Positions 54,901 through 62,581 of a stretch of 64,000 bases of DNA are shown piece by piece. The notes beneath the pieces are model-generated. The model was not told the origin of the DNA. It saw only the letters and a program-made list of their open reading frames with translations, and searched no databases. This DNA is from Aquicella lusitana. GTDB lineage: Bacteria > Pseudomonadota > Gammaproteobacteria > DSM-16500. The DNA lies in contig NZ_LR699114.1 in assembly GCF_902459475.1 (NCBI RefSeq), positions 124,001 through 188,000 on the forward strand, read 5' to 3'. A program made the translations under genes and the position numbers. Each line of letters starts with the position of its first letter. The first letter of the stretch is position 1.

Positions 54901-56630
54901 CGGAAAATAATACGGGTGCAGATATTATTCTGACCAATGCAAATAATTTATTTAGCAGCGTTAACTTGCAAACACGAGACGCGACCAATACAGCTGATGC
55001 GGCGGGTATCATCCAGTATACCGATTCAGGTGTTATAAACATTTCAGGATTACGCACGCTGAGTAATGCGACAATTATTGCCGATGGATCTATTACGGAT
55101 AGCGGAGCGGTTATAGTGGGCGATACTCTTACAACTACTTCTACGGCAGGAATCATCCTGAATAATGCGAGCCAAATTAACGCATTTAATGGCACAAGTA
55201 CAGGTAGCGGCAATATAACATTTACAAACAATTCTGTCCCGTTAACTATAAAAGGATTATCCCAGGTAGGCGGCTCAACGACTTTTAGTAATACGGGCGA
55301 TGTCACTATCAGTAACGGAGCTACTTTTAACACGGGTGGCGGCACACTGACATTTACGGTTACTTCGGGCGAGCTGATCGTAGGTAATGGCACAATGGTG
55401 ACGACAGGCAACGGTAATATGACAATCACCGCGAATGATCTTGATTTAAATAATACTGCTGCATTGAATGGCGGCACGGGTGATGTCACCATTAGACAAA
55501 ATATTGCTGACGGCAGCATTGGTCTTGGAAACACGGCAGGCTCCATGACTATCACGGGCGCTGAATTGCAGCGTATCACGGCAAATGACTTGACACTGAA
55601 CGCGCCGAGTAACGGCCAGATTATCGTGAATGGCATTACAGCTGCGAATAATACAAATATTGCAGGAACAGTGACGCTCAATGCGACTGCAGGCACAAAT
55701 GGTTCAATCAGTTTTGAAACAAGCCCATCCACTTTCAAGCGATTAACAGTCAACGCAGATGATGGGATATCCGTCACTAAGAACATCACGACCAGTATAG
55801 GCAACCTGGATCTCGATGCCGATGCAAATGGCGCAGCCGGGGCGAATGATACACTGACATTGGGCAATGTGAATCTCACGGGAGCCGGCAGCCTTGCGCT
55901 TAGCGCCGAAAATGGCGGGATTCTGCTCACTGGTTCACCCACGTTGACTGCGAACGGTATCACGATTAATCATGCGGTCAATGGTGCAAAAAATCTCACA
56001 TTAGATGCAGGTTCAACAGGCGACATTACGATTAATGCGAATTGGGGTAACACCTCACGACTAGGAACATTGAGCGTCACGAATGTTCAAAACCTCACGA
56101 GTAATTCCACTATCCGAGTCTCATCCTATTTACAAAGTGGGGGAGTAGGTGTTACCCAATTTAATAACGGTGGGCTTGATGCAACAGGCACGGCAAGCGT
56201 AGTGGCTAACCGGTTGCTGGGTAATTTCACGTTGAAAAATTTTACCATTAATTTGAGTACAGGCAACATGTTTGGCACCGTCAATGGACGGTCAGGCGCC
56301 AATGCCATTCGATTAATGACAGTGCTCAATGCACTGTTCCCCAATAGAATATTTTTTGACGGCATTGATATTTATACAGTCCTTCGCCCAACACCCACAC
56401 CTACACCCACGCCTACACCGGCTCCAGTGACGCCGACCGCGCCTGCGCAACTAGTTTTTCCAACCAATTATGAACCCGCAACCGTCAGCCTCACCGGCTT
56501 AACACCGACGATAGCAAATAAATTGTTAAATGAAACACGTCCGGGAACGCCTTCTCTGCACAATATTATAAAAAGTTCGGCTACATGTGTCAGTGTCAGC
56601 CCCGATATTGAAATTTGCTCGATATGGTAA
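48933..56630 (+). CDS. Two-partner-secretion filamentous hemagglutinin-like adhesin (TpsA)
   Basis: The protein has 2565 aa. A long signal peptide (residues ~1-43) precedes the TPS/FHA N-terminal domain, with VIAAGNATISSPAPHTIQVN, the ALNRINPQNGPSSIFGSL segment and VWLVNPAGIWFGPSA. A very long beta-helix follows, built from degenerate repeats of the type ITLDNAANDFS and VTAGGSISQSG. The same block recurs with an exact 939-bp (313-aa) period at 51486, 52425 and 53364. A PTPTPTP-rich hinge near residue 2487 and a C-terminal Cys2552/Cys2562 pair close the protein. The start is a GTG after GAGGGACGGATA. No TpsB transporter gene is in the window. Confidence 0.88.
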   Translation: MELLPETRVSWRISLKKIFLQTAQGSLLGSLLFFAIPAEPVFSNPQGGVIAAGNATISSPAPHTIQVNQSSQKAIINWQSYNIASHEKVHYQQPNSSSIALNRINPQNGPSSIFGSLTANGQVWLVNPAGIWFGPSAYVNVGGLLATTANISDHDFMSGHYRFIQSPEWHGAVINDGIIKTAEAGLVALVGSGVVNNGYIEAKLGTVVLASGSEYTLNFSGNNLISFTVDADTFQAAQDQNGNSLKDAVKNTGTIVANGGKVAMTSRTAGQVLDNAINMAGIVEAKSVGMKNGEIILTGGDEGKVVVLGKMIASGKQAGEKGGTVKVTGKLIAVVNEAEIDASGDKGGGVILIGGDYQGKNPSLQNAERTFVGSNTKIQADALTKGKGGKVILWADNDTRFYGVISARGGVQDGDGGFVETSGKELLEVGGKVDASAPMGTGGNWLLDPRNVTISILTAGGAFAGGDPDIFTPIANNATVAAATINAALDIGVSITINTGTDGTQAGNITVSEAITKSLVSLLTPTLTLDAAGSIIVNNDISATSGSLNVVFTGSSVTIGNTADATIATNGGSFLSTTQNAFNMGNAGNVTAGILNTGAGNVTINVNQDGSGTNGFVMNEGSSITTTDTSASAVSVNINTAVGGSGAATLRDITTGSGGTVIVATNIGDNTTGGDISYGGTGTVDVGTGTVSLTTPKSSGRNIGTVALPIQIKAGTLNATTDSGGIFITNTGASSLTVDTLQAVNASDVANGVAQIISNTAILQGTNPVNITTLTLKTLNDAGAAITFTDTNNKATTINLQARNAADTANAAGAISYRDTDGIAISGINTGSTLDLIAGGSITQSGAITVAGTPTFTVAAASSDILLSTQANDFATTPVFTSNSNIRDLGLRNISASAAVPVLPTGMRNLALTFDNTAMTLPGVTLTGTLTASASGAITQTGALSGTTLTAKTLNNAGTAITLANGSNEFATINLQSRDAADMADAAGIIQYTDATGFNITALHTTSDATIMAGGAITDSTTAGAIIGGTATFDAGSSNITLNTATNDFNTVIVTSSNNTTLVDANALNMGASTIGGTLSLTTSGNITQSGLLSVGGTTTLNAGANNITLDTFTNDFNTVTTTNGSNVKLKDANTIILGASTITGTLDVTAGGSISESGILTVSGTPTFTVTAADSDILLASRANDFNTTPIFTDNGNIRDLGLRNVNVGAVVPILPAGLRNLTLTFDNAGLTLPSASLTGTLTVTAANAISQSGALSGTTLTAETHNDAGASITLANSVNDFANINLQSRNAADNADAAGPIQYQDANGFNITGLRTTNDVTLTAGGDINDSGTLIVGGTATFAVGAGNDVIVNTSSNDFNTVAVTSGNNVNFRDANALILGAINVSGTLTTQSAGALTQSGIVTAAGAATFRADGPNDVTLTNAGNDFSSVGITVGNNIALTDTNNLVLNTSTISGTLDVTAGGSISQNGALTITGTPTFTVTAASSDILLDTAANNFSTTPVFTSNGNIRDLALRNTNAAAAVPSIPGGLRDLTLTFNNAAIAFPAMTLTGNLMATSGGAMTQSGALIVPGTTTLVAGTGNNITLDNIGNNFGTTAITSGNNVMLRDANALILGMSTISGTLDVTTNGALTQSGALDVTGLTTLAAGAANNIVLDNAANDFSAVAITDGNDATIRDTTALVMAASNLTTSLTLISDGALTQSGAITTPALTAKTLNNAGAAITLDNAANEVSTIDLRSRNSADTANDSGILTFVDASGFDIANLATTNDINLTAGGVISDGGSISGKVLTTSSVGGTILDAGHAVTNFNAANSGSGNIQLNVTTPNSLTISGISQAGGGNVLIENDGNITISGAVATGGGNFNVMNAGSLAINNTVDAGTGNVTLTSTGAISDSALGAVTATLLTAKTINDSGTNINLNSVGHVVDQINLQVRNAADTADANGTITYFDNSNVDAALIRTLGSVTLVTGGDITQSGLMTGSSLTARTENNTGADIILTNANNLFSSVNLQTRDATNTADAAGIIQYTDSGVINISGLRTLSNATIIADGSITDSGAVIVGDTLTTTSTAGIILNNASQINAFNGTSTGSGNITFTNNSVPLTIKGLSQVGGSTTFSNTGDVTISNGATFNTGGGTLTFTVTSGELIVGNGTMVTTGNGNMTITANDLDLNNTAALNGGTGDVTIRQNIADGSIGLGNTAGSMTITGAELQRITANDLTLNAPSNGQIIVNGITAANNTNIAGTVTLNATAGTNGSISFETSPSTFKRLTVNADDGISVTKNITTSIGNLDLDADANGAAGANDTLTLGNVNLTGAGSLALSAENGGILLTGSPTLTANGITINHAVNGAKNLTLDAGSTGDITINANWGNTSRLGTLSVTNVQNLTSNSTIRVSSYLQSGGVGVTQFNNGGLDATGTASVVANRLLGNFTLKNFTINLSTGNMFGTVNGRSGANAIRLMTVLNALFPNRIFFDGIDIYTVLRPTPTPTPTPTPAPVTPTAPAQLVFPTNYEPATVSLTGLTPTIANKLLNETRPGTPSLHNIIKSSATCVSVSPDIEICSIW

Positions 56631-56766
56631 TGCAGGATTGTCCAGTATTTGTGGTCATGGTAAATTTTCGCAAAGTTAGTTCCTTCATGCAAGGCATGAT
56701 ACAATTCTAAATCCTTATGCTGGCTACTCCACACAATCATTAATCTTGATACTGGGATTGAATAAT

Positions 56767-57990
56767 ATGGACCCGAGATTGCAAACCACCTATTCCACGT
56801 TGGATACATTGTTACCTTATTACACATTAAAGGATCCTACGCTCCTGGAAGCTATTTTCTCTGAAGGATCGCGTATTCTGACGGAAGTCATCACATCCAT
56901 GGGATATGCTAATAAGTGCGATAAAATCGCAAAGAATCTTTATTTGGGCATGCTGCCAGGTTTTGGTAACTATAAGCAAATCATTGCGACGGCCGAAAAG
57001 GACGGCGCTCCTTTGGGCATGGTATTGAGCGTTGTTCCAATCTGGCAATTATCAGGCATTAAAGTAGATCCGCCAAAAGTTTGGAAAGATGAAAACGTCA
57101 AACAGGTTGTTCTTCCTATTCCGGATTTTACTGCCGAAGCTTCCAGCGACGACATTATGACGGCAGTGCTAATGATGCGGGATTGTGTGCAAGCAAATAA
57201 ATCGGTGCTGGTACATTGCAAGGCTGGCAAGTCGCGCAGCGCCATGGTTTGCCTAATTTATTTATATTTTTTTGGCAGGGACGAAAACTTAGGGTTGAGC
57301 GGCAGGATTCAGGATATAAAACAAGACATACAAAAAATTGCGGTTTATCTTAAGCAAAAACGGTTACAAGTAGATATTCTTAATCCGCAGCTTGAAAAGG
57401 CAGAAGAAGTTATTTCTTATATGAAACAAAAACAGCTGGAGAACAAGCTGAATTATAATCAACCAGAAATAGCAACGCAGGAAAATGATAAAATCGATCT
57501 GTCAAATATTAAGGAGGAGTTGAAAAAATTAATCTGGTCCCCGCAAACCAAAAAAGAGATCGTTCATCTTCATTCCTTCATTAAGCTAGGCCATTATGCA
57601 CTCTGTAACCAAAATTCTTCGCTAAAAAAAGCGGTTAATCAACTCGCCTATTATTTAAATATTCAGGATGAGCAAAAGGATTCACTTCAAACAAAATGCG
57701 TCAAGGATGCTTTTATGACGATTTACAATGCATCCGATGAAAGCTGGTATCTGGACTTAGTTGGCGGAAAAGGGCCGCTTAAAAAACTGGTTGAGATAAA
57801 CGACAGCTATTCTTTTTCGTTATGGAGCAATCTGGAAGATAAAAAAGAACGGGAATCATTGAGGGCAGAGTTTGTTGAAGAATTAACCGCTTATTTTGCC
57901 GAGCAATTAAATTGTCCTGTCTCGGCTATAAAAGAAGCAGCTGAGTTGCTCGCGAAAGAAAGGAACCAGCTTCAATATGAACATAAATAG
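56767..57990 (+). CDS. Dual-specificity/tyrosine phosphatase-like protein, candidate effector
   Basis: The phosphatase signature is VLVHCKAGKSRSAM, with nucleophile Cys151 and Arg157 (H-C-x5-R). A candidate general acid Asp lies in LPIPDFTAE about 35 residues earlier, in the right place. The phosphatase domain covers residues ~45-185. Residues ~185-407 are a long charged helical extension of unknown role. No signal peptide is seen. I use the ATG at 56767; a TTG at 56746 is in frame. Eukaryote-like phosphatases of this kind are known type IV effectors in Legionella and others. The lone position supports an accessory role. Confidence 0.82.
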   Translation: MDPRLQTTYSTLDTLLPYYTLKDPTLLEAIFSEGSRILTEVITSMGYANKCDKIAKNLYLGMLPGFGNYKQIIATAEKDGAPLGMVLSVVPIWQLSGIKVDPPKVWKDENVKQVVLPIPDFTAEASSDDIMTAVLMMRDCVQANKSVLVHCKAGKSRSAMVCLIYLYFFGRDENLGLSGRIQDIKQDIQKIAVYLKQKRLQVDILNPQLEKAEEVISYMKQKQLENKLNYNQPEIATQENDKIDLSNIKEELKKLIWSPQTKKEIVHLHSFIKLGHYALCNQNSSLKKAVNQLAYYLNIQDEQKDSLQTKCVKDAFMTIYNASDESWYLDLVGGKGPLKKLVEINDSYSFSLWSNLEDKKERESLRAEFVEELTAYFAEQLNCPVSAIKEAAELLAKERNQLQYEHK

Positions 57991-58004
57991 TTTTTGCTTG
58001 GCAA

Positions 58005-58282
58005 GGTTACCTATTTTGCTGATGAAGCTGTCACCTGTCATTGCAAGCGTAGCGAAGCAATCTAGGCCTCCTTCGATATAACCGCAAAAAATAAGAAAAA
58101 GCGTTCACAAAGCTGTCATCCTGAGCGAAGCGAAGGATCTCCTTTTGTACATCGGGAGATCCTTCGCTTCGCTCAGGGTGACAGCATTATCGAGCATTTT
58201 GAAAAATGGCCAAAGCCCAGAAAATCTGGATTGCTTCGCTACGCTCGTTCAAGTGACAGCTTCATCAGCGAAATAGGTAGCC
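58005..58282. repeat. Nested inverted repeat (REP/BIME-like composite)
   Basis: Outer arms GGTTACCTATTTTGCTGATG (from 58005) and CATCAGCGAAATAGGTAGCC (to 58282) are near-complementary over about 50 bases. They enclose a 74-bp palindrome (58112-58185: GCTGTCATCCTGAGCGAAGC..., centre TTTTGTACATCG). Copies or fragments occur at 15105-15232, 41816-43104 (split by the IS), 43201-43226 and 43311-43339. The surrounding gap 57991-58398 holds no gene. Confidence 0.8.
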
Positions 58283-58346
58283 TTTACAGCAATGATAGTG
58301 ATGGAAGGGTTGTAATGACGGGGAAGAAAGGTATCAACGGTAAGGG

Positions 58347-58370
58347 AAAAAGACCCGCAAAAGCAGGTCT
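58347..58370 (-). terminator. Rho-independent terminator of the pgk-pyk operon
   Basis: On the minus strand AGACCTGC and GCGGGTCT form an 8-bp stem with loop TTTT, followed by TTTTT-CCC. It begins 29 bases after the pyk stop. Confidence 0.85.
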
Positions 58371-58398
58371 CCTCGATCATTTATACTCGAGCGGCTTG

Positions 58399-59859
58399 TT
58401 ACAATGTTACACCCGAATAATTCGGTAAATCCCCAACGGTGACGATTTTAAGTGAATTGGTGCGCCCATGTACGCCAATCAAATCACCTTTGGTAATGAT
58501 GACCAGGTCGCCATTTTTGAGAATGCCGCGTTTTTGCAGTTCCTGTGTGGCCGCCTGGTTGAGAACACGTCGATCAATATGTGTTGCGTCAAAGGGGATA
58601 GGGTAGACGCCACGGTAAAGTGTCATTCGCCGCAATGTAGCATCATGCCGGCTTAATCCATAAACAGGAATAGTTGAGTTAACGCGTGACATCAACAAAG
58701 CTGTCGTGCCTGATTCGGTAAGCGCGATAATGGCTTTAATATCCAGATGATTGGCCGTGTACATGGTGGCCATTGCAATCGCTTCATCCACGTGTCTGAA
58801 TTGCTTGTCTTTCGCTTGCCGCGTGAGTTTAAAATTACGGTGCTTTTCTGCGCTTAAACAGATGCGGTCCATGGCGGCAACGGCTTTGTCCGGGTAGTGA
58901 CCCACTGCGGTTTCGCCGGAGAGCATGACAGCATCGGTACCATCCAGTACGGCGTTAGCGACGTCAGAGACTTCGGCACGTGTAGGAATAGTGCTGGTAA
59001 TCATGGATTCCAGCATTTGTGTAGCCGTAATAACGGGTTTATTGAAAATACGCGCTATCTTGATAATTTTCTTCTGTACGGCCGGGAGCTCAGCATCACC
59101 AATCTCAACGCCCAAGTCACCGCGGGCGATCATGACTGCGTCTGCGGTCTGGACAATATCTTCAATGTTGGCGATGGCTTCAGAGCGTTCAATTTTTGCA
59201 ATGATGCCGGGATTGCCACCCGCTGCTTTTAATAAAATACGAGCTTCTTTAATATCATCCGCGTTACGTGGAAAAGACACGGCGATATAGTCTGCCTGAA
59301 GACGAATCGCTTCTTTGATATCAATACGATCTTTTTCAGTCAGGGCAGCGGCTGAAAGTCCGCCACCTAAACGGTTGATGCCTTTATTATTCGATAATTC
59401 ACCGCCAACAATGACTTGGCAATGAACTTGAGTGGGTTCGGTTTTTATTACTTTGAAGACAAGTCGGCCATCATCCAGCAGTAAGGTATCGCCAGAACGG
59501 ACATCACGCGGTAAATTTTCATAACCCAGGTAAACAGCTTGCTCATCTCCAGCGTTTTCGTCCATCCGGGTATCGAGGGTAAAATCCTGTCCCTCTTGCA
59601 GCGTTACCTTCTTATGCTTGAAACGGCCAATGCGAATTTTAGGGCCCTGCAAATCTACCAGAATAGCCACGGTTCGCTCATGGCGTGCAGCAATGTCGCG
59701 CACACTGTTAATCCTTGCCTCATGCAAGCTGATATCACCGTGCGAGAAATTGGCGCGAAATATGACAGCACCAGAAAGAATGACACGCTCCAAGATCATG
59801 GGGTCGTCCAAAGACGGCCCCAATGTTACAACGATTTTAGTACGACGAAGATGGTTCAT
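58399..59859 (-). CDS. pyk: Pyruvate kinase
   Basis: Pyruvate kinase makes ATP and pyruvate from phosphoenolpyruvate. The N-terminal RRTKIVVTLGPS and FRANFSHGD segments, the active-site lysine in IIAKIERSEAI, and MIARGDLGVEIGDAELP are all present. A C-terminal allosteric domain completes the 486-residue protein. It overlaps pgk by 4 bases (pgk stop/pyk start) on the minus strand, forming a glycolytic operon that ends at a clear terminator. Confidence 0.95.
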   Translation of the reverse strand: MNHLRRTKIVVTLGPSLDDPMILERVILSGAVIFRANFSHGDISLHEARINSVRDIAARHERTVAILVDLQGPKIRIGRFKHKKVTLQEGQDFTLDTRMDENAGDEQAVYLGYENLPRDVRSGDTLLLDDGRLVFKVIKTEPTQVHCQVIVGGELSNNKGINRLGGGLSAAALTEKDRIDIKEAIRLQADYIAVSFPRNADDIKEARILLKAAGGNPGIIAKIERSEAIANIEDIVQTADAVMIARGDLGVEIGDAELPAVQKKIIKIARIFNKPVITATQMLESMITSTIPTRAEVSDVANAVLDGTDAVMLSGETAVGHYPDKAVAAMDRICLSAEKHRNFKLTRQAKDKQFRHVDEAIAMATMYTANHLDIKAIIALTESGTTALLMSRVNSTIPVYGLSRHDATLRRMTLYRGVYPIPFDATHIDRRVLNQAATQELQKRGILKNGDLVIITKGDLIGVHGRTNSLKIVTVGDLPNYSGVTL

Positions 59860-61049
59860 GCGACCTTTTCATTTTTAGTGTTACGTAACTCCAGCGCTTC
59901 AATAACAGGCAATTTTTTTCCTTCAAGAAAGGCAAGAAATGCACCGCCGCCCGTGGAGATGTAATCTATTTTTGATGCGATACGATATTTTTCAATTGCC
60001 GCCAGTGTATCACCACCGCCTGCCACTTTAAATGCTTTACTTTCAGCGATGGCTTTGGCGATAGCCTGTGTGCCCTTGGAAAACTCCTCAATCTCAAAGG
60101 CACCAATAGGGCCATTCCACAGGATGGTTTTGGCTTTTTTGATGATACTGACGAAGTTTTTGATCGTATCCGGTCCGATATCGAAAATTTTCTCATTATC
60201 GTCAATTTGCGAAACCAGACGCACATAGCTTTCGGTTCCTTCCGCAAACCTTTCGGCCACCACGACATCGATAGGTACGGGGATTTCTGCGCCACGTTCC
60301 TTTGCTTCCAGTGTGAGGCGTTCTGCTTCGTCAATCAAGTCAGGCTCGTAGAGTGATTTGCCCACCGTGTAGCCTTCAGCAGCCAAAAACGTATTGGCAA
60401 TGCCGCCGCCAATAATAAGCGAATCGACTTTTTTGACCAGAAAGTCCAGCAGCGCCAGTTTGGTGGATACTTTAGAACCGCCCACAATAGCAACCACAGG
60501 ATGCGCGGGCTTTTCCAAAATTTTGCTAAGCGCTTCAAGTTCTGAGAAAAACAACGGACCCAGGCAGGCTTCTTTGGCATATTTGATAATGCCATGGGTG
60601 GAAGATTCAATACGGTGGGAGGTGGCAAACGCATCCATCACAAAAATGTCGCACAAAGACGCCATTTTTTTTGCCAGTTCTACATTATTATCCGTCTCAC
60701 CATGATTAAATCGCACGTTTTCAAGTAACACAACCGAAGCGTCACCCATATCGAAACCGTCTATCCAGTGCTGGATCAACGGGACTTCCATTTTCAATAG
60801 CTTGGACAACTGCCTCGCAATAGGAGCAAGCGAGAAATTTTCTTCATAAACACCCTCTGTCGGCCGGCCAAGATGCGACATCAGGATGACCTGGCCGCCT
60901 GCTTTGAGTGCTTGTTTAATAGTAGGAATCGCAGCGCGAATACGAAGATCGCTTGTGATTTCACCATTCTTGAGAGGAACGTTAAAATCTTCTCGAATTA
61001 AGACCCGCTTTCCTTTCAGATCAAAATCCGACATCTTTGGAATAGGCAT
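59856..61049 (-). CDS. pgk: Phosphoglycerate kinase
   Basis: PGK transfers phosphate between 1,3-bisphosphoglycerate and ADP. The N-terminal domain carries KRVLIREDFNVPLKNGEIT and LMSHLGRPTEGVYE. The nucleotide domain has VAIVGGSKVSTKLALLDFL and the C-terminal GGGDTLAAIEKY and STGGGAFLAFLEGKKLP. Length (397 aa) is normal. It lies upstream of pyk with a 4-base overlap; gapdh is not adjacent in the window. Confidence 0.96.
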   Translation of the reverse strand: MPIPKMSDFDLKGKRVLIREDFNVPLKNGEITSDLRIRAAIPTIKQALKAGGQVILMSHLGRPTEGVYEENFSLAPIARQLSKLLKMEVPLIQHWIDGFDMGDASVVLLENVRFNHGETDNNVELAKKMASLCDIFVMDAFATSHRIESSTHGIIKYAKEACLGPLFFSELEALSKILEKPAHPVVAIVGGSKVSTKLALLDFLVKKVDSLIIGGGIANTFLAAEGYTVGKSLYEPDLIDEAERLTLEAKERGAEIPVPIDVVVAERFAEGTESYVRLVSQIDDNEKIFDIGPDTIKNFVSIIKKAKTILWNGPIGAFEIEEFSKGTQAIAKAIAESKAFKVAGGGDTLAAIEKYRIASKIDYISTGGGAFLAFLEGKKLPVIEALELRNTKNEKVA

Positions 61050-61279
61050 TTACTGCTCCTTAAAGTAACACAGATAGTTGCTGAATTTATTGCATAATAG
61101 GCAGAAAAACAATACTGTTGGAAGAGACTTAGAAGGAATCGAGCCGTCCTTACTCGTTGCGCGGGGCTAAGCTTGCAACCAGAAGGCGGTCAAAAAGCCA
61201 GACTGCAGCCAATACTTTGTATGATAAAGAATGATCCATTTAATAAAAAATTTTTATTAAACAAGAAGATGTATTATTG

Positions 61280-61385
61280 CCGTTCGTGCTGAGGAGTGTG
61301 CGAAGCACGCGTCTCGAAGCATGAACAGCATGCGATCAACGCCCTTTGAGACGCGACACGTTGTGCCGCTCCTCGAGGCGAACGG
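61280..61385. repeat. 106-bp imperfect palindrome in intergenic region
   Basis: Arms CCGTTCGTGCTGAGGAG and CTCCTCGAGGCGAACGG pair across a centre with further internal pairing (CGCGTCTCGAAGC / CTTTGAGACGCG). It resembles dispersed palindromic repeats found in many proteobacteria. It is the main content of the 393-base gap 61050-61442; no gene is seen there. Confidence 0.65.
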
Positions 61386-61442
61386 TGACGGATTAACCGA
61401 ATATTCATCTGCTGGAAAGGCATTTTGAATTTGTAGGCAAAG

Positions 61443-62570
61443 ATGCGTTTTTTACTGAAGCAATTTCTACAACTTGAATCATCAAGCGGCATTATTCTCC
61501 TCATCGCGGCGCTTGTCGCCCTTCTTTGGGCTAACTCGCCGCTTGCTCCCTTTCACAAACAATTTATCGAAGCCTTTTTGTTTCTCATCAATGAAGGATT
61601 GATGGCGATCTTTTTTTTGCTGGTGGGGCTTGAGTTAAAGCGCAGCTATCTGGAAGATGAAATGTCCCAGTTTTCGCAGGTCCTGTTGCCGGCGTTCGCG
61701 GCAGTGGGGGGCATGCTCATCCCGGCATTGATTTATTGGGGCGTGAATTATGGCGATCGCGTCACAATGAAAGGCTGGGCGACGCCGGTCGCAACTGACA
61801 TTGCTTTTGCGCTGGGCGTGCTTTCATTGTTTGGGCGACGCGTGCCGGATGCGCTCAAATTATTTTTAATGGCGCTTGCGATTTTCGATGATATAGGCGC
61901 CATTGTCATCATTGCTTTTTTTTACTCGCATAAATTGTCTTATCTGTGGCTGTTTCAATCGGCAGTACTCGTGGGCGTACTTTATCTTTTTAATGTCGTG
62001 ACTATCCGCTCACTCATTCCCTATCTACTCGTCGGCGCATGGTTGTGGTTATGCCTGCTTAAATCGGGTGTGCACCCTACGGTCGCTGGTGTGCTGTTAG
62101 CGCTCGCGATCCCGGAAGATGGACCGCGATATTCTCCTTTGCGTCGCCTGGAAAATGCGCTGCATCCCTGGGTTGCCTACCTTATCATGCCGCTTTTTGC
62201 GCTGGCGAATGCGGGGTTTTCATTTGATGAGTTGTCCTGGTCCAGCCTGTTAGACAAAATTGTGTTAGGCATCATGTTGGGTCTTTTTGTTGGCAAACAG
62301 TTGGGCGTATTTGGTTTTTCGTGGCTGCTCATCCGATTTCGTCTGGCTAGACTCCCTGAAAAGTCGACCTGGGCGATGTTATATGGCGTTTCCCTTCTGT
62401 GTGGGATTGGTTTTACTATGAGCCTGTTTCTTGGTACGCTTTCTTTTCAAAAAGCGAGTTATTTTTTAGCGGAGGTGCGGCTTGGCGTCGCCTTAGGGTC
62501 ACTTCTGTCTGGAATTTTTGGGGCGCTCGTGTTACTTATTAGTTTTGCCCGCGAGCAACGTTCGTCATAG
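61443..62570 (+). CDS. nhaA: Na+/H+ antiporter NhaA
   Basis: NhaA exchanges Na+ (or Li+) for H+ and helps pH and salt homeostasis. The signature GWATPVATDIAFALGVLSLFGRRVP and the ion-binding pair FDDIGAIVIIAF (two Asp) are present. Eleven to twelve membrane segments are expected. Length (375 aa) matches the E. coli enzyme. It is followed 11 bases later by a phosphatidylcholine synthase gene, probably cotranscribed. Confidence 0.95.
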   Translation: MRFLLKQFLQLESSSGIILLIAALVALLWANSPLAPFHKQFIEAFLFLINEGLMAIFFLLVGLELKRSYLEDEMSQFSQVLLPAFAAVGGMLIPALIYWGVNYGDRVTMKGWATPVATDIAFALGVLSLFGRRVPDALKLFLMALAIFDDIGAIVIIAFFYSHKLSYLWLFQSAVLVGVLYLFNVVTIRSLIPYLLVGAWLWLCLLKSGVHPTVAGVLLALAIPEDGPRYSPLRRLENALHPWVAYLIMPLFALANAGFSFDELSWSSLLDKIVLGIMLGLFVGKQLGVFGFSWLLIRFRLARLPEKSTWAMLYGVSLLCGIGFTMSLFLGTLSFQKASYFLAEVRLGVALGSLLSGIFGALVLLISFAREQRSS

Positions 62571-62581
62571 GAGTAGGGTCT

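Noticed and set aside
50135..55963. Long minus-strand open frames of 200-394 codons opposite the giant adhesin.
   Set aside because: They arise from the adhesin's biased Thr/Gly/Asn/Ala codon use, have low-complexity Val/Pro/Ser-rich translations, no ribosome sites, and are shadows of a confident plus-strand gene.
56388..56450. Pro/Thr-codon microsatellite as phase-variation tract.
   Set aside because: It is a 6-bp-based repeat in frame and interrupted; length changes would not shift the frame.
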